A stretch of DNA of 64,000 nucleotides, taken from Whitmania pigra (Eukaryota > Annelida > Clitellata > Hirudinida > Haemopidae). Position numbers and translations under genes: made by a program. Below, in pieces: positions 1 through 27,338 of the stretch (its first letter is position 1; every line of letters begins with the position of its first letter). A model generated the notes under the pieces. That model was given only the letters and a program-made list of their open reading frames with translations, ran no database searches and was not told the origin of the DNA. The DNA is taken from contig JAJTWR010000266.1 in NCBI GenBank assembly GCA_021613335.1, forward strand, positions 2,035,001-2,099,000, written 5' to 3'.

Positions 1-32
1 CCCGGATGATCAGAAGGAAGAGACGCTGGTGG

Positions 33-252
33 CAACAAGTAACCGTAACGACTTGGTAGCCATAGTAACGATTGTCAACAAGTAACCATAGTAACGACTG
101 CCAACAACCATAGTAACGATTGTCAACAAGTAACCATAGTAACGACTGTCAACAAGTAACCATAGTAACGATTGTCAACAAGTAACCATAGTAACGATTG
201 TCAACAAGTAACCATAGTAACGATTGTCAACAAGTAACCATAGTAACGAGTG
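33..252. repeat. 26-bp minisatellite
   Basis: Tandem copies of a 26-bp unit built around CAACAAGTAACCATAGTAAC, about eight copies, some truncated, with single-base variants (ACGATTG versus ACGACTG). No coding potential is seen. Confidence 0.9.
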
Positions 253-373
253 TCAGGTCGGTGCGAGTATCGAGTCCGTGCAAACACGTGCGTTGGATTA
301 TTTGAACTTCGAGTCAGTTGTTTGCCGATGAAGAGCTGGAGGAGTAATAAATGTTTATTTGTGGTTTTTACGT

Positions 374-582
<209 letters not shown>

Positions 583-1147
583 TTCTTACTTCTTTTTTTT
601 TTAATTTTTAATTTTTACTTTTCGAGGTCGGATGGAACTACGGTCAAAGTTCATTGTCCTTAAGTAAAGAGACAAGAACAGCGCCCTTTACCTGGTTTTC
701 GTCTGTTGGAACAATTACACCTCTGCTTGTCAACTTGGGAAACATTATTTTCAACTTTAAAATTGAGGCAGGCATACTTTGGCCGAATCGAAAACAAAAA
801 TTTTTGAAGGCTGAATAAGGGTTCACCTGTACTGAAAATAGCTGAAGTTACCTTAAAATATTGGAACGTGGGTCATTTTAGGGTCAATTAATGAGGTCAA
901 TAGTAAGGACAAGAAATATTTAACATTCAGAAGTTGCTTAATAAAATAACATGTGCAGCATGATAACATCGACGATAACATATATAGAGTATAATAAAAG
1001 CTTTAATAATTATTATTATAATAATAATAATATTCATCATCAATACCGGCTATAATAAAATAATGCATATATTTATATTTACTAGCAATCGTTTGGCATC
1101 CCGCTTGCTATGGATTGATAGAAGTTAATTTTCATGCCCTCGTGGCG

Positions 1148-1550
1148 GTGAGTGAGTGAGTGAGTGAGTGAGTGAGTGAGTGAGTGAGTGAGTGAGTGAG
1201 TGAGTGAGTGAGTGAGTGAGTGAGTGAGTGAGTGAGTGAGTGAGTGAGTGAGTGAGTGAGTGAGTGAGTGAGTGAGTGAGTGAGTGAGTGAGTGAGTGAG
1301 TGAGTGAGTGAGTGAGTGAGTGAGTGAGTGAGTGAGTGAGTGAGTGAGTGAGTGAGTGAGTGAGTGAGTGAGTGAGTGAGTGAGTGAGTGAGTGAGTGAG
1401 TGAGTGAGTGAGTGAGTGAGTGAGTGAGTGAGTGAGTGAGTGAGTGAGTGAGTGAGTGAGTGAGTGAGTGAGTGAGTGAGTGAGTGAGTGAGTGAGTGAG
1501 TGAGTGAGTGAGTGAGTGAGTGAGTGAGTGAGTGAGTGAGTGAGTGAGTG
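1148..1550. repeat. (GTGA)n tetranucleotide array, about 100 units
   Basis: 403 bp of uninterrupted GTGA repeats with no visible variant unit. All three minus-strand frames are open and read as the same Ser-Leu-Thr-His series, which is what a 4-bp repeat without a stop must give, so they are not genes. Such purity suggests a young or actively expanding locus. Confidence 0.97.
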
Positions 1551-1734
1551 GGCGATAAAAAGGCACAGGATGAGAAACTTCTCGAACTTCTCAATCGACC
1601 ATCGTGTTTTTATGAGGCATTTATTTAGGCACACACACGCAGATCAATCGATATTAATGGCGCTAAAAAGACGCACTCAACGCCATGATCGCGCACATGT
1701 GTGCAGCCGATTCATTTGATGTCAATGTTTAGCT

Positions 1735-1965
1735 GTCGGTGCTGATGATGACGATGACGATGACGATGAAGGTTATGGTGATGATGGTGATGACAATAAC
1801 GATGATGATAACAAATCAGATGAAGTACTAGTTATGAATTGCTGATGTCGAAGAAAGTCAATAAACTTACGATGATGATGATGATGACAATGATTGTAAC
1901 GGTACTGATGAAGATGGTGACGAAGATGATGATTGGTGATGATGACGATGACTGTAACCGTGGTA
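1735..1965. repeat. Imperfect GAT/GAC-rich tract
   Basis: Decayed GATGATGAC-type trinucleotide tract with many substitutions. From about 1966 to 2573 the sequence is AT-rich and I see no gene in it. Confidence 0.7.
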
Positions 1966-2573
1966 GACTCAGTTATTTTAATACATAATAATAGTTTTGG
2001 CTTAAATGGCGCCAGCCAAGTAGAATCGGATCGACCAAAAATGAAAAAATTGATTTATATCTAATTAATGAAATTAATTATTAATTAATATTTATTTATT
2101 TATAATGGATTACATTCATTTAATTCATTTCTAACCTTCTTACATTTGGAGATGAGAGAATGTCACAATAAGGATTCTATTTAATATATTTATATTGGTA
2201 ATTTTAAAATAAAGATTGTAATTGTGTTGATAAAGATTAAAGTAAGGAATCAAATAATTTTAATTGATAATTTTTTTTAATTTAGTCGAGTTGTTTGCTT
2301 TGAAAAATAATTAAAATTGAAATCCATAAACGTGTCGTTCTTTGAAAAATTTTTAAATTTAATATTTTTTTTTAATATTTAGGAAATTATATTAAATATT
2401 CTGAAGTTAATTATTAGTTATTAATGGCTCTAATAATGAAAATGATAGTAATAAATATTTTAAAAAGCATTAATATTAAAATTAATTAAATTATTTAAAT
2501 TATCAATAATTAAGTTGTTAAATTACTTTTAATTATAATCACACTAACTAAAATAATGTAAGTATCAGTAATT

Positions 2574-2955
2574 GAATTATTAAATTATAATTAATTACAA
2601 TCACAAGAACATATAATTAAAATAATTTAATTAATAGCAATTGAGTTATTAAATTATAATTAATTACAATCACAAGAACATATAATTAAAATAATTTAAT
2701 TAATAGCAATTGATTCATTAAATTATAATTAATTACAATCACAAGAACGTATAATTAAAATAATTTAATTATCAGCGATTGAGTTATTAAATTATAATTA
2801 ATCACAAAATTAATCACAAAATAATTTAATTATCAGCGATTGAATTATTAAATTATAATTAATTACATTCACAAGAACATATAATTAAAATAATTTAATT
2901 ATCAGCGATTGAGTTATTAAATTATAATTAATTACAATCACAAGAAAATATAATT
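2574..2955. repeat. 69-bp AT-rich minisatellite
   Basis: Five to six direct copies of a unit of about 69 bp that begins near GAATTATTAAATTATAATTA and contains CACAAGAAC. The spacing between copies at 2643 and 2712 is exactly 69 bp. One copy near 2790-2830 is internally deleted. There are no unique spacers, so it is not a CRISPR array. Confidence 0.85.
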
Positions 2956-4385
2956 ACCATGTGACGGTGGGCTTGGCTGTGGCGTCCATGATGGTTTCCT
3001 GAATGTGTCTGATAATCAGGACATAACTTTAATTAACATAACACCTCATTAGCATATTAATTAGCAAGTCATTAAAATATTTAACATCCCGTGATAAGTA
3101 GCCAGCCACTCGTGTGGTAATTTGCTGGAATGAATTACCCTCTATTTATAGCCATTATGACGTCATTACGGACGTCATCACCTTAGCCACGCCCACGGAG
3201 TTTGGAGGCGTCGTATTGTTGCATGGATTTCATTCAGATCGGCTCGAGATTTATAAATAATTCATAAGATAGAAACAAAGTATTCAAGTAATTGATTAAT
3301 TAATTAATTAGTTGATGAGATTAATTTATAAATAATTTAAATTTAAAATTAAAATAAATAAAGTTTCAAGGAAACATTCTTTTCGGACCTGGAGGGAACA
3401 TCATGCCTGAAAATTGGAAGGAGCAGGTTGGTCTGTAGAGGTCAGGAGATGACTTCGTGGAGAATCCCTTCATTGTTCTCCAATCCATCATTTCCATCCG
3501 CAACTGGAATAACCGGAGTGGGGAGTCTACTTCCGTGCGAGTCTGGAAACTTTGTTGTTGTTGTAGTAGTAATTGTTGTTGTAGCAGTTGCTGTTGTTGT
3601 TGCTGCTGCTGTTGTTATTGATGTTGTCGTTGACAGAACGATGGTATTCCGTTGTCCCTGTTGCCGTTGCTAATGGTAACGTTGTTGTTGTTGTTGTTGT
3701 TGTAGTCGACAAGAAATCGTCGAGTAGCGTCGTCGAGAGAGGAACTCTGCTCAATCCTGACGTTGAGTCCTTCCTTCCTCTGGTCTCCTTGTCCCTTTTA
3801 TACTCCGCCTATCGAGGCCACGCCCACTACCTTCCTATCGGCATCCGCCCACTTCCAGCCAACGTCCGCTCCGAGCGTCGTGCGCTCTCCACGCTTGATT
3901 GAACACCGCTGTGACGCCGTTGAACGCGTTTTTGTGCTCTTTTTTTTATATTTTTTTATTTCTCGGACGAGAAGAATTATTATTTTATTTTAAATATAGA
4001 ATTTTAACTTTAACGAATGTTTTCGAGTTTGTTAGATTTTCAATTTTGTTTGTTTGTTGAGTTGAGTGTTGTTGGTTAATATTATTAAAATATAAAAAAT
4101 AAAAATTATTAAAAATAAATAATAACAATAATAATAATAATAATAATAATAATATCAATCTTAATGTTATTAGCATCATAATATTTGTTTTTATTAAATA
4201 TAATTAATATTATGTTCGTTTTTATTGTTGTGCTGATAAAGATAATGTTCACCGTTTTGTTAATAAATCACACATTTATTTATAAATTAAATTTTGTTTT
4301 TGAACTTCAGAAATAGTTTTCGTTATTTTCTTGATAATTTGCATAATTTTTGTTCTGATTTGTAATGTTATTTTGCAAAATACGA
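2956..4385. other. Gene-free stretch with (GTT)n tracts
   Basis: No supported gene. It contains GTT/GCT-rich runs at about 3556-3640 and 3680-3710, and a moderately GC-rich patch at 3730-3930 without a convincing exon. A short (AAT)n lies at about 4120-4155. Confidence 0.6.
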
Positions 4386-4394
4386 TATTACATT

Positions 4395-4941
4395 GTTGCT
4401 ATATCATTACCATCATTATCACCATCACCATCATCACAGCCATAACTGCTGTTATTATCATTATCATCCTCATCACCACCATAACTGCTATTATTATCAT
4501 TATCATTATCATAATCATCACCACAATAACTGCTGTTATTATCATTATCATCATCATCATCAATCATCATCATCATCGTCATCCTCATCATCGTCATCAT
4601 TATCAGCAGCCTCATCATTGGCCTCTTGATCGCAGACTGGATGACATGTAGGTACGAAGCATGGAATCGTAATGGACACACCCTCAAGCACATCTCTGGC
4701 ATGCCCAGAGTGTGTGTCGAGCATCACTCAAACCAACATCATCGTCGTCGTCGTCATCATCACTGTTAAAAGCAAATATCCAAATTTTTTTCAACCTCAA
4801 CGTCATCGTCGTCAACATTAATATCATCATCAATATCATATCCATAACCATCATTACCACCATTACCATAATCATCTTGATCGTCAATATCTTCATCATC
4901 ATCATCATCATCATCAATCATCATCATCATCATCATCATCG

Positions 4942-4972
<31 letters not shown>

Positions 4973-5039
4973 TCATCATCATCATCATCATCATCCATCA
5001 TCATCATCATCATCCATCATCATCATCATCATCATCATC

Positions 5040-5096
<57 letters not shown>

Positions 5097-5132
5097 ATCA
5101 TCATCATATCATCATCATCATCATCATCATCT
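4395..5132. repeat. CAT/ATC-rich microsatellite region
   Basis: Interspersed CATTATCAT and ATC runs that become almost pure (ATC)n from 4890 to 5130. Open frames through it are poly-His, poly-Ser and poly-Ile and have no other content. Confidence 0.9.
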
Positions 5133-6440
5133 GCCTCGGTCTCCTATTCATTGTAACCTCGTAACTAAATCAACATCAACAGTTTATCAACTACACTCAT
5201 CATCTTCGGAATTACCGATCGAATCACGAGCCACGTGACCAACAGCCAGCCAATCCTGTGTCACCTCTGCTACCACGTGATCGATGTACAATTTGAGGCT
5301 CAACTTAAACAAATATCTAACAAAAAAAACAAACCATTAAACTAAGTGAAATAAATAATTAATTAATTATTATGTAGTTAGTACTACAAAGCATGACTGC
5401 AGCCTAATTAACATATTATAATCGGGTGGACAAGTTGCTTTCAGTTCTTTTTCCAAGCCTCAATCACGGCCAAGCGAAGCAGAGCGTATGGAAGTAATTA
5501 GTGGGTAGAAACCAGTGGACCGTGTCGGTCCCGCGTCGTCGAATCGGCATATTCCGCCGCGGTCACGCTTGGTTGCATCATACTTCAGGACGAAAGTCAA
5601 CGGCTGATGTTGGCTTTCAAAGCGCATTTTTGATCGGATTGCGATTTATAATTACCAATAATTATTCGTTTTAATTTATTCAAATCGAGTAATTTTAAAT
5701 GGGTTACGATGTAATTTATAATTGTTAGCATTCAGATTAATTTTCATTGATAGGAAATCATTATAAATATTAATTTATGAAAGGAAATTACTTATTGGTG
5801 AATATTATTATTATTATTAAAATTTATCATTATTTCACTTCTTGTATTTATAAAAATGTACTAATTATATTTTATGCCAAAAAAATGATGGAATACACTT
5901 GAAAGAATTAACCTAAGCAAGATTGCTGTAAAGGTTTTATTCAAATGAGGCTCTTCTTTGGTGGTCGTTATAAAATCATCAACACCATCATAGTCATCAT
6001 CATCACCATCATCATCATCATCGTCATCATCATCACGATCATCATCATCATCTTCATCATCACCAGTAATTAAACAATAATGAATTGAAGTACTGAAAAG
6101 AGATAATCAAAGAATAAGTAAAGATGTAAAATTATTGCAATTATAGTAATAGAATTATTATTATTATTATTATTTTCATCAAGTAATTGAAAATTAATGA
6201 GGGTGATGATAATAGTCGTGATGGTAATGAATTATATATTAATGGCATCATCATCATCATCATCATAACTGCCTAAAAATGGACAATGCCACTAATGGCT
6301 GCCCTGCCATGGAATAATTTTCATTTCATGGTGATGATGCGACCACGTGATCATAATGATATGTCTGCTATTGTTGACGTCATCGTCGTCGTCGTCATAA
6401 TCATTTATTATACTCGCCGTCGTCATTACCTGTTCTGTCG
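5133..6440. other. Gene-free stretch with a short CAT tract
   Basis: No gene seen. A GC-richer patch at about 5450-5640 stands out from the AT-rich surroundings but carries no recognisable exon. A CAT/CATCAC run occupies about 5985-6065. Confidence 0.55.
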
Positions 6441-6444
6441 TTGT

Positions 6445-6632
6445 TATGCAGAATATCATCGCTAGCGCCAGCATCATCATCATTATCATCATTGCCGCTC
6501 TCATCATCATCATCATCTTCGTCGCCGTCGTCATCGTTATCATCGTAATCATCGTCATCATCATCGTCATCATCGTCATCATCGTCATCATCATCATCAT
6601 CGTCATCATCATCATCATCGTCATCATAATCG
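6445..6632. repeat. (ATC/GTC)n tract
   Basis: CATCATCGTCATCATCGT-type repeat. The mixed units read as an aspartate-rich frame on the minus strand, which is a repeat artefact. Confidence 0.85.
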
Positions 6633-6790
6633 TTATTGATAGCAGACAGCATGGAATGTGATGGATGATACGACGGATAATTGTATCATAATTCAGCCTC
6701 GCAGGTACCAGTGACCTTGTGACCTCGGTTTCTGTGTCACCGTGAATGTCACCGGTTACCGCTTCCACGACACGCACTTGTTATCCACCT

Positions 6791-6982
<192 letters not shown>

Positions 6983-7239
6983 TTAATAATAATAAGAAAA
7001 AGAATTAAAAAAATAACAACTATATTTATAATACAAATAATTAAGTTATTATTTTTAACAGTGAAAGTCGAGGCTGTTTGTGAAGAAATTGTAAAAGATT
7101 ACAAGAATAAAATACATCTACTTAAAAACAAATAACGTCAAGGATGACTTTCGTGACATCGAACTTTTATCGTAAAGTCTTGAAATCTGCAACTAAAAAA
7201 ATGCTTTCTATTCGCTATCGTTATAACAAATTCTCACGT

Positions 7240-7351
7240 GACATCTCCATCATCGTCATCATTTTTATCATTATTTCGATTATCATCATCATCGACGATG
7301 ATCATTATAATTTCCATCGTCAGCATCATCATTTCCATCATCATCATCACC

Positions 7352-7383
<32 letters not shown>

Positions 7384-7445
7384 CATCATCATCACCATCA
7401 CCATCATCATCATCACCATCATCACCACCATCATCATCACCTTCC
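7240..7445. repeat. (CAT/CAC)n tract
   Basis: CATCATCATCAC-type repeat, densest at 7325-7440. A smaller CAT run sits at about 7735-7757. Confidence 0.85.
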
Positions 7446-7499
7446 TGTTCACGTGGTGTCACAAGTTCCGGTCTCGTGTTCGTCTATAAATAACTCGTA

Positions 7500-10400
7500 A
7501 TTCAGGTAATCCTACAATTTCGCTCAAGTCTTAATGCATTTCATAATAACAATCAGAAGATCATCAGTTGGTAGGTAGTGAATTGAAATGATAAAATCGA
7601 TTGTTTTGTAAATAGAAATATTAAAAATAAATTAATAACGGCATGAGTTTGTAATGTTATTTATAATTATTTTGTAATTAATTAATTTTTGTTGTATTAT
7701 TATTGTTTTTATTAATATTATTATTATTATTATCATCGTCATCATCATCATCATCGAAATTATTTCTGTTGTTGTTGTTGCAACGATCATGTGATCATTT
7801 CTGTCGAATGATCTTTCCATTGATTGCCCACCTTTTCCCACACGTGCCACTAGGAACGATCGAGGATCTCACGCCTTTGTTGTCATGGTTACGACGACGA
7901 CGATGGCACAAAACTCAGGTATCAGGCAAGCATTTACTGCAATACAATATTGCAATACAATGTTTTGTCTTCAATACTGTGCTTGTATGTCGTGTTGTTA
8001 AAATAATCACATTCATTATATTGTTAAGATATTCATATTCATTATGTTGTCAAGATATTCACATTCAGATTCACACGTCAATATGTTGATACGGGTGATG
8101 ATACGTGTAGCATTTATGATCAGCCACGTTTGTGAAGTTCATCGTGTTGATGAATTTTGGCAAACAAAATGCTTTTGATTTTACATCATAAGGTTGACTT
8201 TGTGGGGTTTATAGTGTCAGACAAATTGCAGGAAATACATATTTGTTTCAAGATACTTATTCTTGTTTTATGGAGGAAATGTTTTTAATGTTAATCTTAA
8301 TTTATTTTAATCTGCTCTTAACATTTGCTTAAATAATGTTGAATATTAAATAATGTTTTCATTGATTATTTGAATACAAGTGACGATTAAAAGTAATTGT
8401 TCTCGAATTAATTTTTAATTATTGAACCAATTGAATTAAATTTATTTTAATGCAAATCGAATCAAAGATTGAATTTAGCGACGTATTTGCCGAGAAGAAA
8501 TGCCAATTAAGTAGGCAAATAGCATCTTCATTATTCGCTTCCTGTCTGCTGGAATGTGACGTCATTTGAATGCCGGTCTCTGATTGGTTCAAATTGCTCC
8601 ATTTTGTACAAAATGCAAATTCTGTTTTTTTTTGTCGTATTAATTATTTTTTTTTAAACTTTTGTAATTTTTTTAGTTCCTTAGATTTTATTTGAATTAT
8701 CTTTTAAATCCCATTTATTACTGCAAACATCGGATTTTATTTTAAACGGAAAAAATGAAAATAAAATAAATAAAAATTCTCGAAAAAGACTCGTCTGCTC
8801 TTAAAAGCCCGCTTGTCGAACCTCAACGGTTGGTGCGTGCAAACACGAGGGCATCGATCGAGCAAGTGAACCACTCCAAACATTCTCCTCAAGTCACTTC
8901 CGTTCGTTTCATTTCCACCAAGTTCAACGCTCCAGGAAGTAAACAGTGGGGCGTGACTGAGAACCACTCGAAGCCTGACGAACGTTTTCACAACAACAAC
9001 TTTCAACATTCATGACGACAACTTTCAACAATCACAACAACAACAACTTTCAACAATCACAACAACACTGCCATCAACAATATCATCAAATGTGTCATCA
9101 CTACTACAATTAACAGCATTTGCAATCACTAAATAATAACAAAAGACACTCTTAATGTTAATTTAAAGATAACAACTCGTCAAAAGTAGTTTCGTAAAGT
9201 TGATAAATTATATCCTCAAGAAGTAGACGCTAAATAAATTAATAAATTAACCATTTAATTAAAAAAAACACAATAAAATATAAACTGTCATTTAAACGAA
9301 TCCAAGATCTAGGGTTGCGATCAATATCAATTTGAAGTGTTACGAGTGTCTGGAAAACCTGGAAAAGAAAGTCGCTGTTGTGTGAAGCGAAGTCAAGATG
9401 TCAGTGGGTGGTCGTTCATGACGATGACTTGATGAGGACGCACTTTTTGTCAACTCACGCATTGCATTTCAATTGGCGATAAACCACTCAATCGTGACTA
9501 GATCGATATCTTGTCGCGCACGACTGATCGGTTGTTAAGGATGCGCCAATATCCACCTATCAATTTCAAGTTGCTGGTTCTTCAGGCAAGCACTGTTGAC
9601 CGCTAAGGGTCATTTTAAAAAAATACAAATAGTAATATTTTAGAATCATAAGTTATGATTAGATTAATTACTTAAAAGACCAACATTTGAATGGAAAATA
9701 TTTACTACTAATATATTAATAAATTAATAAACATTCATAATGATAATAATCAGTTAGGTAAATAATAAATAAATAAATAATATCACATAATTTATTTACA
9801 TTAAATAAACTGATTATCAGTCTGCATCGACGAAAGCAAAAAAAAAATCAAAAAATTATTTATAATCCACTCGCCAGGTTTATATAAATAGTCTGCCATC
9901 TGGCGAGCATTTATTTGCATTCCGTTTAAAACCACAACAATAACATTTGCTAATATTTTCATCTGCATAATTCCGACATCAATGTCAACAACAACAACAC
10001 AAACAACAACATCAACATTGCCAAATGCGACATCACAATTAAGTTGATGGCGAATATCTATTTTATGGTGTTGCAATAAACCGGAGAATGATTCGTCATT
10101 GGCATCCATTTTTTGTGTCGTTGAAACAAAACAAAACCGGATTCGCTTGCCAATTTAAAAGTTATTTCTTCTAAATTGAATTCATATCGGTCGCCATAGC
10201 TTCGTGAGAAACGAAAATACGAGAAGGCGCAATTCTCACATCGACGACATGAAAGGAAATTAATTAGCAGCTCTGGGAAATTCAATTTTAACAAAAGACA
10301 ACCTTTAAGTAATGCAACAGATTGAAGGCTTAAAAATTATAACAGCAACATTATGCTTTTAATCAAGGGCGGATTTAGGGGAAGGCGAGGGCCATGGCAT

Positions 10401-11760
10401 TCCCCGTAGTTTGTAAAATATAAAAAAAAATAAGTAAATCTATTATAAAATAGAAAATATTTTAACAAATTTAAGCTTAAATTTAGAAAGTGTATTGTTA
10501 AATAATAATATAATTTGATTGAACGCTTTGATTGCAATATCAAGAATGAATTTAATTTAAAATAATTATTATTTTGAGAAAAAAAAAGAATTAAAGATGA
10601 GGGAAAGGGAAGATTGCCAACAACTAATCCTTTCGGATCCAATGAGCAAACTGGAGTGACGCAAATCTGCGTAGGAAATGATTAATGAATTCCAGGATCC
10701 GCCAATTAGAATCCACTGCTCTTAATATTCTTCTTCTATGGAAAGAAAAAACTAAAATGTGAATAAATAAATAAATAATTTAATTAATTAAAATTAATTG
10801 TAAATTGTTGCTTTTTTAAATTTGCAAGTTTAATAAATTTATTTAAGGTCATTTCTTTATTTTTATAAATTAGATATTTAGGACGTAAATAAATGAAGAA
10901 TAAAGTATTTTATTTTCAAGTTCCTTCTTTTTCAGTATTTTCTACTAATTATAATATATTATTATTTATTTATCACTTATTTAGGCCAATTGAGTTCAAC
11001 TTTATCAGAACCTGGGCCAATTTACCTCAACAGCTAATATTAATTCTATCCAAATATCAAAGTGTACGCACTACTATCATAACGATCGCCTCCACTGCCA
11101 CCATCATGTCATAAGGCAAGAGCAACAGAGGATCGTCACGGATGGATGACTGCGGTCATCAGAGCATGGATGAATGAGTAATCACTCATAAAGGGACGTC
11201 TCAATGACCACAGAGGGACAGCGTTGTAATGGCCGAGAACTTATCTTCCCCCTCTCATGCAACTCTTCCAGCATCAATCTCGATGACGTCATCATCAATG
11301 TCATCGTCTCCGTCATAGTCCATGTCATCGGAAGACTTCAAAGTCGAATAGAAAACCAATGGCAACGAAGTAGCGTCGGGTTTTTGAGGTTCAATTATTT
11401 TTTTGAATTATTTTTTTAAATCTCGAAATTATATTAATTACAACAATTACTAGTTTTATTGCTGATATTATAATCTGCAGAAACAATAATTTTTAATATG
11501 ATTTTAATTCATTATAATAATCATTTTTAATTAATTATAATCTTTAACAATAATAAAAATAATATTTATGCCTAATAATGACATCGTCAAATAACATAAA
11601 TAACCCGTTAAAACCATTAATTAATTAATTAATTAATTAATCGTTTAATTAACGACTTCAAATAAAATTTTTACCAAGAAAATGAATAAACAATGATATC
11701 AACAATAAATTGTAACGTTTAGTCATCTCTTTCCACTCCCCAAATGAATTTATCATTTAA
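7500..11760. other. Gene-free intergenic stretch downstream of the ETS gene
   Basis: I find no exon that I can defend on either strand. The DNA is AT-rich, with short (CAA)n runs near 9000-9070 and 9970-10020 and palindromic TTAATTAA runs near 11620. Two TGACGTCA palindromes lie at 8557 and 11284. Near 10360-10405 a short G/C-rich segment (GGCGGATTTAGGGG and following) looks like the end of an old transposon, but nothing around it supports that. Confidence 0.5.
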
Positions 11761-11829
11761 AAGTTTTCCGACTCTAAAAACTGGAGAAATCCAGAAACAC
11801 GTGTTCTCCGTCAGAGAAGCAGAATTCAT

Positions 11830-22993
<11,164 letters not shown>

Positions 22994-23186
22994 CTGAAAG
23001 TAGTCATTTTTTTATTATTAATGCATTATTAATGTCCTATTTTTTCAAATTACAAATTTCGAATTCAATTCAAATTATTGATTATTAATTATTGATTTAA
23101 ATATATAAATCGGTTCACTGATTAATTATTGATTTCTCTGTTCACATCCGCTTAAATTATCAGAAAGCCATCAGTAGAAATTTTAC

Positions 23187-23468
23187 GTTGGAGTTGTGGT
23201 TGGCATAAATTTGGATGTTGGAGCAGAGATTGGCCGACTGATTCTGATCTCTCAGACCGTGGCAGGATGAGCTCTTTGAAGATTCAGGTCCTTCATCTTG
23301 GACTGAGACATTCCTGAGGTTTTCATTTTTCCAAGCGAGTCTGTTGTTTGCACAAGGTTCCTTTTTGACGAGGATTTGGTTCTGATGGCTGTTCGTGGGT
23401 AGTTGTTGGTGTTGAAAAGTTCCACAGTAGAAGTTGCTTCCATCTACGTCGGGGAACGAAAGACCGGT
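23187..23468 (-). CDS. Candidate 5' coding exon of the ETS gene
   Basis: Minus-strand segment open in a frame that contains FPDVDGSNFYCGTF, ILVKKEPC and NLCSNIQIY, ending at an AAC|GTAAAA donor. It ends in phase 0 and the acceptor of the next exon (22993) also starts in phase 0, so the two join without a break. The VKKEP string is a classic sumoylation-type motif found in many transcription factors. The 5' edge (acceptor CTGGCAG at 23469) is a guess. There is no database-level recognition of this exon. A second open frame over the same bases, starting MEATSTVELF, is judged a shadow because it meets no donor in phase. Confidence 0.45.
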
Positions 23469-23479
23469 CTGCCAGATCT

Positions 23480-27228
<3,749 letters not shown>

Positions 27229-27234
27229 TTTATT
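27229..27234 (-). terminator. Candidate ENTPD polyadenylation signal
   Basis: AATAAA on the minus strand, about 105 bp past the ENTPD stop codon. Position is the only evidence. Confidence 0.35.
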
Positions 27235-27338
27235 CGGTAATAAATTTTAGCAAGTCACTGCGCAAACAACTCTTACGTCGATTAATGAGGACGGATTGTT
27301 TTGAATGAGTAATTTTTCGCACATTGCCACATTGCAGT

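Noticed and set aside
1082..1634. Three overlapping minus-strand frames with a Thr-His-Ser-Leu repeat
   Set aside because: A 4-bp repeat without stops opens all frames. There is no unique coding sequence on either side.
3428..3902. Frames around the GTT/GCT tract
   Set aside because: The Val/Ala/Leu runs come from the repeat, and the flanks are not recognisable as exons.
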